From assembly GCA_019752015.1 (NCBI GenBank), contig JAIEMQ010000026.1, positions 1 through 60,619 on the forward strand: a stretch of 60,619 nt of DNA, in the 5' to 3' direction. Source of the stretch: Cyanobacteriota bacterium. GTDB taxonomy: Bacteria; Acidobacteriota; Vicinamibacteria; Vicinamibacterales; UBA2999. Positions within the stretch are counted from its first letter, which is position 1. Each line of letters starts with the position of its first letter. The position numbers were made by a program, and so were the translations under genes. The notes beneath the pieces were generated by a model that was not told where the DNA came from, searched no databases, and saw only the letters and a list, made by a program, of their open reading frames with translations. This document shows, in pieces, positions 1-7,748 of this stretch.

Positions 1-1
1 T

Positions 2-418
2 TTCCGTGGCCTCACCGAGTTCGCGCGCAGTGGCTGGGATCCTGTTGATCCTTGCTCAACGAGTTTCGCGGCCGGCCGATGGACCAGCGTGGCCGTTGCA
101 ATGTTGACCGGCACCGCCTTTGCGCTCAACGGCGGCGCGCAAACTGTGTTCTACATGGGTTATCCCGAGGCCTTCGAAGCTGCCGCCGGAGCCGGCATTC
201 GCTTAGCAGATACGGCGGGCGGATGGGCTCTCAATGCAGCTGGTCTGGGCAACACTCCGGTGATGACTGCGGCGTCTGTGATCTTTGCCGCAAATGCCAG
301 GGGCGTCGCGACCGTGTTCATCTACGGAGCCGATAGGGCGACGTCGACGTGGCTCCGCTGGGAACAGCCTATCCTTCAACTGCTAGGAACGGAGATTGAG
401 AGAATAATTGTTCGGTGA
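2..418 (+). CDS. C-terminal end of a probable Rhs-type polymorphic toxin (5' end outside window)
   Basis: The frame is open from the window edge to TGA at 416-418, so only the last ~138 residues are seen; the start lies upstream. The visible part has an Ala/Gly-rich stretch, then VFYMGY at about residue 49-54, a helix ending in TAGGWAL, an ASVIFAANARGVATVF block and a STWLRWEQPIL block near the end. From memory, this order of blocks resembles a variable toxin tip found at the C-terminus of Rhs and other polymorphic toxins; no catalytic residues can be assigned with certainty. The next gene overlaps it by 11 nt and looks like an immunity gene, which supports the reading. An alternative is the end of an unrelated secreted protein. 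Confidence 0.55.
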   Translation, partial: FRGLTEFARSGWDPVDPCSTSFAAGRWTSVAVAMLTGTAFALNGGAQTVFYMGYPEAFEAAAGAGIRLADTAGGWALNAAGLGNTPVMTAASVIFAANARGVATVFIYGADRATSTWLRWEQPILQLLGTEIERIIVR

Positions 419-779
419 TCTCATGGGATGGGCACAGCTAGCTCGCGTGGCGATTCGAAATTTCGTCGTTCTCGCGCCCAAGGGCAGGCGCGCGGCTGGC
501 GCCGTGCGCCGGATGCTGGGCGAATCCACGATTCGGTGGCGCGGCGTGGAGATCATGATCGGTCTCCAATCGCCCGGTGGAATGACGTGCAATATCTTCG
601 TTCCCACCGACGCCGAATTGAGCCGGGCCAGATCGCTGGGTATCGACGAGACCGCGACAAGAGCCTTTCGTGAAGCCCTCGTCAAAGAAGCGTATCCGCC
701 CGACGCGATCGCGACGACCCGCGCGGTCGTTCATTCCGACGAAGAGATCGCGCGTACAGGATATCAGTATTGGAGGTAA
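408..779 (+). CDS. Putative immunity protein for the upstream toxin
   Basis: A 123-residue protein without signal peptide or membrane segment. I start it at TTG 408, which overlaps the toxin stop and has GAGAG about 6 nt upstream; ATG 423 is the alternative but lacks a Shine-Dalgarno match. The last third (FREALVKEAYPPDAIATTRA, then VHSDEEIARTGYQYWR) resembles the C-terminal block of small proteins that follow Rhs toxin tips, where an S/D-E-E-I/V motif and a final aromatic-aromatic-R/K are usual. The inferred role is to bind and neutralise the cognate toxin in the cytoplasm. Specificity cannot be read from the sequence. The tight overlap fits co-translation of toxin and immunity. Confidence 0.55.
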   Translation: MFGDLMGWAQLARVAIRNFVVLAPKGRRAAGAVRRMLGESTIRWRGVEIMIGLQSPGGMTCNIFVPTDAELSRARSLGIDETATRAFREALVKEAYPPDAIATTRAVVHSDEEIARTGYQYWR

Positions 780-1234
780 CGAAATTTTGCGGAGCGGTGA
801 GCATCGAAAGGCTGATCCCATGATTTTCTTGGTCGGTCTCGACCAAGTTCTGGCGGCCATCGCCGGCGTAATAGCCAATCGTGTCGGCTGGACGCCGGTG
901 GGACGGGCATGCTCGATGCAACTCACCGAAGGGTTCCCGGGTGAGATTGACCGAATCATCGAGGGCCGCGTTGAACGGGTCATGACCGATAACGGCCGTA
1001 TCAGTGGGTCGACGCCGATCGTCGTCACACTGAACGCACCCTGGCACTCACCGGCTCGCGAGCTCGAGCCGATTTCCGAGATCCTGCTTGCACCGCGTTA
1101 CGCCGGACATGGCGCCGCACGATTACTGTTTTCGGGTTCGTTCGTGAACGGATACAGAGTGACTGCTTCGTCGGCAATCGATGCGTCGTCGCCCGGAATC
1201 GTGGGCATCTTTATACTTCGCCTGGGATCTCGGG
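780..1234. other. Gap of ~455 bp with no confident gene
   Basis: Between the immunity-like gene and the zinc ribbon gene there is only a weak open frame on the plus strand, from ATG 820 to TAA 1264-1266 (148 codons). Its codons show a mild third-position G/C preference up to about 1120, but the end becomes Ser/Arg/Ala-rich like noise and runs into the opposite gene. I recognise no domain. It may be a decayed second immunity or orphan toxin module, as is common behind Rhs loci. I see no RNA gene or strong repeat here. Confidence 0.3.
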
Positions 1235-1633
1235 CTACCCGCGCCACCCCTTCGTCGGCTTCGTAAACCGCGCCGGCAGCTTCGCGCGATCGATTGGCGT
1301 CGCCGGCGGCTGCCCGGCCTCGGATTCCTCGACGTCTTCGTCCTTCGGCAGGCCTTCGAGCTGGTCGAGGAACAGCATCGACTGGTGCGACGGCACCTCG
1401 AACTTCTTGCCGCACGTCTTGCAGGTCACCTCATCATCGAGCCTCAGCAGATGATCGCGCAGCTTGTCGTACTTGGCGCGGTCGTCCCCGCCCTGCGGCT
1501 GGCGATCCTTCCGCTTGGTCCGCCGCATCCAGCGCAGGCTGTAGTCGTTGACCCGCTTGCACCGCGGACACGGCAGCTTGGCCGGCCGGTTCTCCGGCTT
1601 CTCGTTGAAGAACGCTTTCTCGTCGAACGCCAC
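1235..1633 (-). CDS. Small zinc ribbon protein
   Basis: A 132-residue cytoplasmic protein starting at ATG 1631-1633. Two Cys pairs, PCPRCKR at about residues 21-27 and CKTCGK at about 70-75, would bind one Zn ion as a zinc ribbon. The segment between them is rich in Arg/Lys (RWMRRTKRKDR), which suggests contact with nucleic acid or ribosomes. The C-terminal third is acidic, then Pro/Lys-rich. I do not recognise a named family and do not assign a function. The gene stands alone, convergent with the weak frame upstream, and its upstream side carries the 8-nt repeat array. Confidence 0.75.
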   Translation of the reverse strand: MAFDEKAFFNEKPENRPAKLPCPRCKRVNDYSLRWMRRTKRKDRQPQGGDDRAKYDKLRDHLLRLDDEVTCKTCGKKFEVPSHQSMLFLDQLEGLPKDEDVEESEAGQPPATPIDRAKLPARFTKPTKGWRG

Positions 1634-1709
1634 ACCTGAATTGTAGCTTGCATCCTATGATTTGGTGAGCTCGCGATCCGGCGAACTGGGAACTCGCGTT
1701 CAGGTCGCG

Positions 1710-1781
1710 AAATCACCAAATCACCAAATCAACAAATCCGCGATCCCAAATCACGAGATCACCAAATCACCAAATCACAAG
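1710..1781. repeat. Tandem array with 8-nt period (AAATCACC)
   Basis: The unit AAATCACC recurs about three times at 1710-1738 and again at 1755-1778, separated by degenerate copies. The array ends one base before the ATG of the glycosyltransferase at 1782. The glycosyltransferase frame reads through it, giving a KSPNHQ-type artefact N-terminus that should not be annotated as protein. Confidence 0.85.
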
Positions 1782-2828
1782 ATGTCCATTGTCTTCTACA
1801 TTTCCGGGCATGGCTTCGGCCACGCCTCGCGCTCCATCGAAATCATCAACGCGCTGCTCGAGCGGCGTCCCGATCTGGACGTGATCGTCCGATCGTCGGT
1901 CGCGCCATGGCTGGTCGAGCGCACCGCCCACAAGGATGTGACGCTGTCACCTGCCGAGGTGGATACGGGCGTGGTGCAGCTCGACAGCCTGCACCTCGAT
2001 GCCGATGAATCGATCCGCCGCGCCACCGCGTTCATGCAGACGTTCAAGCAGCGCATCGATGCCGAGGTGGCGTTCTTACGCGAGCGTCGCGCGACGCTGA
2101 CGATCTCGGATCTGCCCGCACTCGGCATCGCCGCCGGCAACGCGGCTGGAGTGCCGGCGATTGCGACGGGCAATTTCACGTGGGACTGGATCTACGAGCA
2201 TTACGAGGGCGGCGCCAATGTCGCGCGGCAGATTGGCGACGTTTATCGCTGGACGAAACTCGCGCTGCGCTACCCGATGTGGGGCGGGTTCGAGACCATG
2301 CCGAAAGTGTGGGACATCCCGCTCGTCGCGCGGCGATCGAACCGTGATCCGATCGACGTCCGCACCGCCCTCAACATCCCGCACGATCGCCGCGTCGTGC
2401 TCACCTCGTTCGGCGGTCACGGCCTCGAAGGACTGAACGTCGATGCGCTGCGCTCGCTGCCGGGTTATCACGTCCTGCTCCCCGGCGTGCTCGACGAAAG
2501 CGCGATGTACGATCGCGGTTATCGCTACGAAGACCTGATCCGCGCCGTCGACGTCGTTGTGACGAAGCCGGGCTACGGAATCATTTCCGAGTGCATTGCC
2601 AACGACACCGCGCTGCTCTACACGTCACGCGGAGACTTTCGCGAATACCAGGTGCTGGTCGATGCGATGCCGAACTACCTGCGGGCCGGCTTCATCGACC
2701 ACCGCGATCTCTTCGCCGGCAACTGGACGCCGCACCTCGACGCGCTGCTGGCGCAACCCGAGCGGCCCAAGCCGCCGGCGAACGGGGCGGACGTCGCCGC
2801 TGATATCCTGTTGGACATCCTCGGATGA
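1782..2828 (+). CDS. GT-B glycosyltransferase-like protein (SGHGFGHASR family)
   Basis: A 348-residue protein. It opens with MSIVFYISGHGFGHASR, the Gly/His-rich nucleotide-sugar fold start seen in MurG-like glycosyltransferases and in the N-terminal half of plant L-arabinokinases. A C-terminal TKPGYGIISECIA block (about residues 259-271) matches the donor-binding GYG/E region of this superfamily. It probably transfers or handles a sugar on a nucleotide donor; donor and acceptor are unknown. The open frame extends upstream through the repeat array, but the conserved N-terminus fixes the start at ATG 1782. Its stop overlaps the start of the thioesterase gene (ATGA at 2825-2828), so the two are translationally coupled. 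Confidence 0.8.
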   Translation: MSIVFYISGHGFGHASRSIEIINALLERRPDLDVIVRSSVAPWLVERTAHKDVTLSPAEVDTGVVQLDSLHLDADESIRRATAFMQTFKQRIDAEVAFLRERRATLTISDLPALGIAAGNAAGVPAIATGNFTWDWIYEHYEGGANVARQIGDVYRWTKLALRYPMWGGFETMPKVWDIPLVARRSNRDPIDVRTALNIPHDRRVVLTSFGGHGLEGLNVDALRSLPGYHVLLPGVLDESAMYDRGYRYEDLIRAVDVVVTKPGYGIISECIANDTALLYTSRGDFREYQVLVDAMPNYLRAGFIDHRDLFAGNWTPHLDALLAQPERPKPPANGADVAADILLDILG

Positions 2829-3289
2829 CCGCGCCACTCGCGACCCCCGAACCCGGCTGGGTACCGGCAGTACCCTTCCCGTCTCCCGAAGACACGTTCC
2901 TCGCCGACGGCGATCGCGTGCGGCTCGCCTACTTCCGGATACCCGACGATCCGGATCTGTACGCGAAAGCCTGGTTTGGATCGAAAACGATGGGACCACC
3001 GGGGCACGTGCATGGTGGCGCCATGGCCGCGACGCTCGATGAGGCGATGGGCGCCGTCTGCTGGATGAACGGCCACCACGTCGTCGCCGCCACCATCACG
3101 ATCAATTTTCTGGCGATGCTGCCGATCGAGACCGAGACCATCGTGCACGCCATGATCGATCGCGTCGAAGGGCGCAAGGTCCACCTGCGGTCCAAACTAA
3201 AAGACCCTTCGGGACGAATCGTCGCCGAAGGGTCTGGATTGTTTATCGTCCTGAAGGACGAAGCGCTGAAAGCGCTCGCGAAGCTCTAG
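2825..3289 (+). CDS. PaaI-like hot-dog thioesterase
   Basis: A 154-residue single hot-dog domain. The GHVHGGAMAATLDEAMG segment at about residues 60-76 is the family's HGG signature with the long central helix that carries the acidic catalytic residue (Asp/Glu). It should hydrolyse an acyl- or aryl-CoA thioester; the substrate is not readable. It overlaps the glycosyltransferase by ATGA and ends tail-to-tail with the methyltransferase, both stops being read from one CTAG (3286-3289). A strong inverted repeat (3202-3235) lies inside its 3' part. Typical members are 130-160 residues, so it is complete. Confidence 0.85.
   Translation: MTAPLATPEPGWVPAVPFPSPEDTFLADGDRVRLAYFRIPDDPDLYAKAWFGSKTMGPPGHVHGGAMAATLDEAMGAVCWMNGHHVVAATITINFLAMLPIETETIVHAMIDRVEGRKVHLRSKLKDPSGRIVAEGSGLFIVLKDEALKALAKL
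3202..3235. other. Intragenic inverted repeat
   Basis: AGACCCTTCGG (3202-3212) and CCGAAGGGTCT (3225-3235) are perfect 11-nt complements, and the 12-nt spacer itself can pair (GACGA/TCGTC with one bulge). It lies in the thioesterase gene about 55 nt before its stop. No T-run follows on either strand, so it is not a standard terminator. Confidence 0.5.
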
Positions 3290-3969
3290 TCTTTGACGAC
3301 CGTGATGAGCGTCCAGATCTTCGGGACGTTCACCTTCTCGATCGACACGGGCTTGAGCTGCGCCTGCTTGAGGAACTCCGGCAGGTCGAGGTCCGCGGTG
3401 AAGCCGATGTGCACCGTCATCGGCGAGATCGCCGTTTCGATCTTCGACATCAGCGCGTTCGCGCTCTTGAAGTGATTGAGGATGACGACGCGGCCGCCGG
3501 GACGGCAGACGCGATACATCTCCCTCGCGACCGCGACCGGATCCGGCACCACGCTGATCACATACGGAGCGTAGACGACGTCGTAGGAGTTGTCGGCGAA
3601 GGTCATCTTCGTCGCATCCATCTCCATGACGTTGCAGTTGGCGAGGCCTTTCTCGTCGATGCGCCCCTGGGCCTTCTGCAGCATCTTGCTCGACAGATCG
3701 ATGCCGGTGACCGTGGCGGTCTCCGGATACAACGACAGGTTGATGCCGGTGCCGACACCGACTTCGAGCACTTCGGTGCCCGGGCTGATGCGCATCTTCT
3801 TGATCGCTTCGAGGCGACCCGGATGCAGCGTCGGGCCATACGTGTAGTCGTAGACCTGCGCAATGTTCTGGTAGACCTTCTCGACGAAGTCCGTACCGAC
3901 CGTCGTGACCGAGAGGGCGCGCGTTGCCGCGTTACCCGAACGTGAGGTCTGCTGCTCGAATATGGCCAT
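3286..3969 (-). CDS. PmtA-like phospholipid N-methyltransferase
   Basis: A 227-residue class I SAM-dependent methyltransferase. SAM motif I is VLEVGVGTGINLSLY, followed by VTGIDLSSKML (motif II) and YDVVYAPYVISVVPDP, an arrangement typical of the Rhodobacter-type phosphatidylethanolamine N-methyltransferase. The YDYTYGPTLHPGR stretch before motif I is also usual for that group. It would methylate phosphatidylethanolamine towards phosphatidylcholine at the inner membrane; ubiquinone/menaquinone-type methyltransferases are the main alternative. I start at ATG 3967-3969 (MAIFEQQ); the longer open frame upstream is the shadow of the next gene. It lies 29 nt downstream of the methionine/folate gene on the same strand, which may place it in one methyl-donor unit. 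Confidence 0.75.
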   Translation of the reverse strand: MAIFEQQTSRSGNAATRALSVTTVGTDFVEKVYQNIAQVYDYTYGPTLHPGRLEAIKKMRISPGTEVLEVGVGTGINLSLYPETATVTGIDLSSKMLQKAQGRIDEKGLANCNVMEMDATKMTFADNSYDVVYAPYVISVVPDPVAVAREMYRVCRPGGRVVILNHFKSANALMSKIETAISPMTVHIGFTADLDLPEFLKQAQLKPVSIEKVNVPKIWTLITVVKD

Positions 3970-3998
3970 ATTTTCGCTTTCGCTGACTCGGAACCGGA

Positions 3999-5846
3999 CT
4001 ATACCACGTCGAGAACGTCGAGGGCCGCGTCCAAACGGCCTGACGGGGACGAGATTTGCACACCGGCCGCCATCCCCTTGATGGCGGTAACGATCTCCCT
4101 GGCAACCAACACACCTTCCGCGGCCGCCGCCTCGGCGCTCGCCGTCTTTCTCATCCGCTCGACGATCGCGTCCGGCACCGTCACGCCCGGCACTTCGTTC
4201 GCCATGAACTCCGCGTTCAGCGCGCTCTCGAACGGCCAGATGCCGGCGATGATCGGCAGCCGCATCGGCGCCACCTTCTTCAGGAAGCGCTCGAAAGCGG
4301 ACACATCGAACACCGGCCTCGTCACCGCGAATTCCGCGCCGGCCTCGACCTTGAACTCGAGTCTCCGCAGCTCCTGATCGAGATCGCGCGACGGGTTCAC
4401 CATCACGCCGGTGTGAAAACCGGTCGGCTCGCCGATCGACTGGCCGCCGATATCGAGCCCGTGATTCAAGCGGTTGATCACGTTGGTCAACCCGATCGAA
4501 TCGACGTCGAACACCGCCGTGGCATCGGGAATGTCCCCGAGGTTGCGCACATCGCCGGTGATGCCGAGCACGTTGCGCACGCCCATCGCGTGCGCGCCCA
4601 GCAAATCCGACTGGATGCCCAGCAGGTTGCGATCGCGACATGAATACTGCAACAGCGCTTCCACTGCCGCATGCTGTTGCACGAGCACTGCCATCGACAG
4701 GGCGCTCATCCGTGCGCCGATTCTCGGCCCGTCGGGAATCGTCACCACGTCGACGCCGCGCGCGACGAGCGTTGCCGCGCCCTCGAGCGCGTTGGCCGGC
4801 GCGTGACCGCGCGGCGGCACCAGCTCGATGGCGCGGATGAAACGGCCGTTCACCAGCTTCTTCGCCAGCGCCGACTTCTCTTCGCGCTCGATCGGCGGCT
4901 TCGCGTTCGGCTGACTGGCGACCGAGACCTTCGCCTCGCCGCCGCCCGCGTGCCGCGCCAACCCCGGCGCCATTGATTTCGCCGCGAGCGCAATCTGCCG
5001 GATATGCTCCGGCGTCGTCCCGCAACACCCGCCCACCAGGCGCACACCGGAGGCAATGAAGCGCCGTGCATACGACGCCATGTATTCCGGCGAGCACAAA
5101 TACAGGTTTCGGCCTTCGATGTCGCGCGGTTTACCCGCGTTCGGCTGGGCCGACAGCCATACATCTACGATGTCGGATATGCGCTCGACAGTTTCAAGCA
5201 TTGGCGCGGGCCCAACGCTGCAGTTAATGCCGACTACGTCAGCGCCGCGCTTGATCAGCTCCGGCGCGAACTGCTCCGCCGGCGCACCGTCGAGGCTGGC
5301 GCCATTCTCTTCCGTAGTCATCTGCGCGACGATCGGGAGATCACAGATGCTGCGCACGGCTGCGATCGCGGCGCCGATCTCGTTGAGGTCGCGGAAGGTT
5401 TCGAGGATGAATAAATCGACCTTGCCGTCGCGCAACGCCTGAGCTTGATCGCGGAACATCGCTTCCGCTTCGTCGACGCCGGTCTTGCCCCACGGCTCGA
5501 CGCGAACGCCGAGCGGACCGATCGCGCCCGCGACGTAGGCGTCGCTCTTCCACTTCTCCACCGCGCGGCGCGCCAGCTGCGCGCCGGCCAGATTGATCTT
5601 ATGGACCTGATCGCCAAGGCCGAAGCCGCGCAGCTTCATGCGATTCGCGCCGAACGTGTTGGTTTCGATCACGTCCGCGCCGGCCTTGAGGTACTCGCCG
5701 TGCACGTCGACGACGAGATCGGGATTGGCCTGGTTCAGAGACTCGAAGCAGCGGTTGATGAAGACGCCCTTCGCGTACAGCATCGTCCCCATCGCGCCGT
5801 CGCAGACGAGCACACGATCATCTAACGCATTAAGAAAGGGCTTCAT
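3999..5846 (-). CDS. Bifunctional homocysteine S-methyltransferase / methylenetetrahydrofolate reductase
   Basis: A 615-residue fusion like Bacillus YitJ. The N-terminal half (about 1-290) is a BHMT/MetH-type barrel with CDGAMGTMLY at the start, a Cys in GINCSVGP and the zinc pair GGCCGTTPEH near residue 275. The C-terminal half (about 320-600) is a MetF-type barrel (RAIELVPPRGH; LGITGD; FHTGVMVNPSRDLDQEL). Together they would reduce 5,10-methylene-THF with FAD and pass the methyl group to homocysteine to give methionine. The start is ATG 5844-5846. Upstream lies a heptamer array; downstream, 29 nt away, the methyltransferase. No SAM riboswitch is visible upstream. Confidence 0.88.
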   Translation of the reverse strand: MKPFLNALDDRVLVCDGAMGTMLYAKGVFINRCFESLNQANPDLVVDVHGEYLKAGADVIETNTFGANRMKLRGFGLGDQVHKINLAGAQLARRAVEKWKSDAYVAGAIGPLGVRVEPWGKTGVDEAEAMFRDQAQALRDGKVDLFILETFRDLNEIGAAIAAVRSICDLPIVAQMTTEENGASLDGAPAEQFAPELIKRGADVVGINCSVGPAPMLETVERISDIVDVWLSAQPNAGKPRDIEGRNLYLCSPEYMASYARRFIASGVRLVGGCCGTTPEHIRQIALAAKSMAPGLARHAGGGEAKVSVASQPNAKPPIEREEKSALAKKLVNGRFIRAIELVPPRGHAPANALEGAATLVARGVDVVTIPDGPRIGARMSALSMAVLVQQHAAVEALLQYSCRDRNLLGIQSDLLGAHAMGVRNVLGITGDVRNLGDIPDATAVFDVDSIGLTNVINRLNHGLDIGGQSIGEPTGFHTGVMVNPSRDLDQELRRLEFKVEAGAEFAVTRPVFDVSAFERFLKKVAPMRLPIIAGIWPFESALNAEFMANEVPGVTVPDAIVERMRKTASAEAAAAEGVLVAREIVTAIKGMAAGVQISSPSGRLDAALDVLDVV

Positions 5847-5852
5847 TCAGTG

Positions 5853-5937
5853 GAAAGAACGAAGAACGAATAACAAAAAACAAACAGCTTTCGTTCTTTA
5901 TTCTTTGTTCTTTGTTCTTTGTTCTTTGTTCTTTGTT
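5853..5937. repeat. Heptamer array TTCTTTG with inverted flank
   Basis: Five exact TTCTTTG units fill 5901-5935. Upstream (5853-5878) a GAACGAAGAAC-type stretch is roughly their reverse complement, so the whole region can fold back. It fills the gap between the start of the methionine/folate gene and the stop of nuoI (TAA at 5936-5938). Confidence 0.9.
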
Positions 5938-6385
5938 ATTTCTGCGCCACGACGGGCGCCTTCTCGTCGGCCGCCGCCGGGACGAGCAGCTCGGTCTTGT
6001 CCCACACGAAGTCGTCCTTGCTGTAGACGGCGAGCTCGTAGTCCTTGCCCATGAAGATCGCCGACACCGGGCACGCTTCTTCGCAGTAGCCGCAGAAGAT
6101 GCAGCGCGTCTTGTGGATCTGGTACGTCGAAGCGTAGCGCGGGCCCGCCATCACCGTGCCGTCGTTCTCCGCCGCTTCGAGATAGATCGCGTCGGCGGGG
6201 CACGCCACCGCGCACAATCCGCACGCCACGCACTTCTCGAGGCCGTTCTCGTCCCGCATCAGCACCTGCTTGCCGCGATAGCGCGGAAACATCGGCACTT
6301 TCTGGTCCGGATAGTTGACGGTGATCGGCTTCCGAAAGAGGTGTCTGAAGGTAAGCGCAAAGCCCTTCGCGAGCGGACCTAACAT
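5936..6385 (-). CDS. nuoI: NADH-quinone oxidoreductase subunit I
   Basis: A 149-residue ferredoxin-like subunit with two 4Fe-4S signatures, CVACGLCAVACP and CIFCGYCEEACP, about 40 residues apart. These carry electrons between the peripheral arm and quinone in complex I. The ATG at 6383-6385 (MLGPLAKGF) fits the known N-terminal helix; the longer open frame upstream is a shadow of the divergent kinase gene. No other nuo gene is in the window, so it is either an orphan copy or part of a scattered complex. Its stop abuts a heptamer array. A stand-alone 2x4Fe-4S ferredoxin is the alternative, but FRHLFRKPITVNYP favours NuoI. Confidence 0.88.
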   Translation of the reverse strand: MLGPLAKGFALTFRHLFRKPITVNYPDQKVPMFPRYRGKQVLMRDENGLEKCVACGLCAVACPADAIYLEAAENDGTVMAGPRYASTYQIHKTRCIFCGYCEEACPVSAIFMGKDYELAVYSKDDFVWDKTELLVPAAADEKAPVVAQK

Positions 6386-6425
6386 ATCCAGAAATGATAC
6401 CCTTAAACCCTGTAACGACAAAGGC

Positions 6426-7748
6426 TTGCTGCAAGAACCCAAATTCCTGAGCGCAGGGCAATTCCTGCTGACCACGCTGGTCGTCAAGCTCGCCGCCATG
6501 GCGGCGCTCGCGACGATGCTGGCGAGGTATCGCCGCTTCCGCCACATCCTGATTTTCGAGCAGCGCAACTGGCCGGACCGCCTGGTGTTCGCCGTCGGTC
6601 TCGGCGTGCCCTTCACGGCCGGCGTGGCGTCGCGCATCCTGCTCAATTACGACGCCGCCGATCTCACGCTCGAAGGAGCGCTGCTCGCCGGGTTGATCGC
6701 GGGACCCTACACCGGCGCGATCGTCGGGCTCTCGATGTCGCTGCCCGCGCTTGCGGCCGGTGAATACGGCGCGCCGTTCTTCGCGGTCGGCTGCGGCTTT
6801 GCCGGCGGCGGTTTCCGCGAGGCGTGCCCCAAGGAAGACATCTGGGACTTCTCGCCGTTCGTAATCTTCAGCCTGCCTCGCTACGTGTGGCGCATGTTGC
6901 GCGACATGCAGATCAACTGGCAGGTGATGCTGCTGCTCGCGCCGATCGGCCTCGAGTTCATCCGGCAGATGGTCGGCAACCGTTATCCGCTGCGCCTGTT
7001 CCACCTGTCGAGCCCGGAGCCGTGGCTCACGCTGTTCGTGTATGTCGCGGCGATCCTCACGGTGTCGACGCCGATCAAGATCTGGAACAACGCCCGCATC
7101 GAGCATCGCCTGCAGGAGCAGGAAAAGCTGCTGCTCGCGGCCAAGGTCGAGGCGCTGAAGAGCCAGATCAATCCGCACTTCCTCTTCAACACGCTGACGT
7201 CGGTGTCGTCGCTGATCCGGTCGCAGCCCGAGACCGCTCGCGCCGTGATCCAGAAACTGTCGGGCCTCCTGCGCAAGCTGATGCAAAGCCAGGAGCAGTT
7301 CGTCACGCTGCGCGACGAGCTCGTCGCCATCGATGAGTATCTCGACATCGAGCAGGTGCGGTTCGGCTCGCGGCTGTGCGTCAAGAAGTCGATCGCGCCC
7401 GATACACTGGACGTCATCGTCCCCAGCCTGCTCCTCCAGCCGCTCGTCGAGAACTGCATCAAGCACGGCTTTGCGCGGAAGGTGGGGCCGGGCACGATCA
7501 CGATCGCCAGCCGCCGCGAGGGCGATCTCGCCGTTATCGAGATTGAAGACGACGGGCTGGGCATTTCGGATGAGCGCGTGCCGCAGGCGCTGTCGAGCGG
7601 CATCGGCTTGAGCAACGTCAACGAGCGCCTGCGCGTGCTCTACGGGAACCAGGGCCGCTTCGCGCTCGTCGGATCTCCCGGCAGGGGCGCGATCGCGCGC
7701 GTCGAAATTCCGCTCGCGCTCGCCATCGAGGAACGTATTACCGCATGA
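6426..7748 (+). CDS. LytS-like membrane sensor histidine kinase
   Basis: About 440 residues. The N-terminal half has several hydrophobic segments (about residues 10-30, 50-120, 155-225), like the 5TM-LYT sensor region. The C-terminal half holds the His_kinase box INPHFLFNTL with the phospho-acceptor His, and a HATPase domain with VENCIKHG (N box) and EDDGLGI (G1). It should phosphorylate the LytTR regulator that overlaps it. The start is uncertain: the frame opens far upstream, but nuoI starts at 6385 on the other strand; TTG 6426, just after AAAGG, is the best candidate. Signal unknown; relatives respond to cell-envelope or metabolite cues. Confidence 0.85.
   Translation: MLQEPKFLSAGQFLLTTLVVKLAAMAALATMLARYRRFRHILIFEQRNWPDRLVFAVGLGVPFTAGVASRILLNYDAADLTLEGALLAGLIAGPYTGAIVGLSMSLPALAAGEYGAPFFAVGCGFAGGGFREACPKEDIWDFSPFVIFSLPRYVWRMLRDMQINWQVMLLLAPIGLEFIRQMVGNRYPLRLFHLSSPEPWLTLFVYVAAILTVSTPIKIWNNARIEHRLQEQEKLLLAAKVEALKSQINPHFLFNTLTSVSSLIRSQPETARAVIQKLSGLLRKLMQSQEQFVTLRDELVAIDEYLDIEQVRFGSRLCVKKSIAPDTLDVIVPSLLLQPLVENCIKHGFARKVGPGTITIASRREGDLAVIEIEDDGLGISDERVPQALSSGIGLSNVNERLRVLYGNQGRFALVGSPGRGAIARVEIPLALAIEERITA

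Noticed and set aside
1710-1781. Possible CRISPR array
   Set aside because: The unit is only 8 nt and there are no spacers of constant length.
3970-5097. Long N-terminal extension of the PmtA-like methyltransferase frame (to 5097)
   Set aside because: It is Arg/Gly/Ala-rich shadow of the methionine/folate gene on the same strand; the methyltransferase domain starts at 3969.
5847-5900. SAM or cobalamin riboswitch upstream of the methionine/folate gene
   Set aside because: The gap is short and filled with low-complexity repeats; no conserved riboswitch core is visible.
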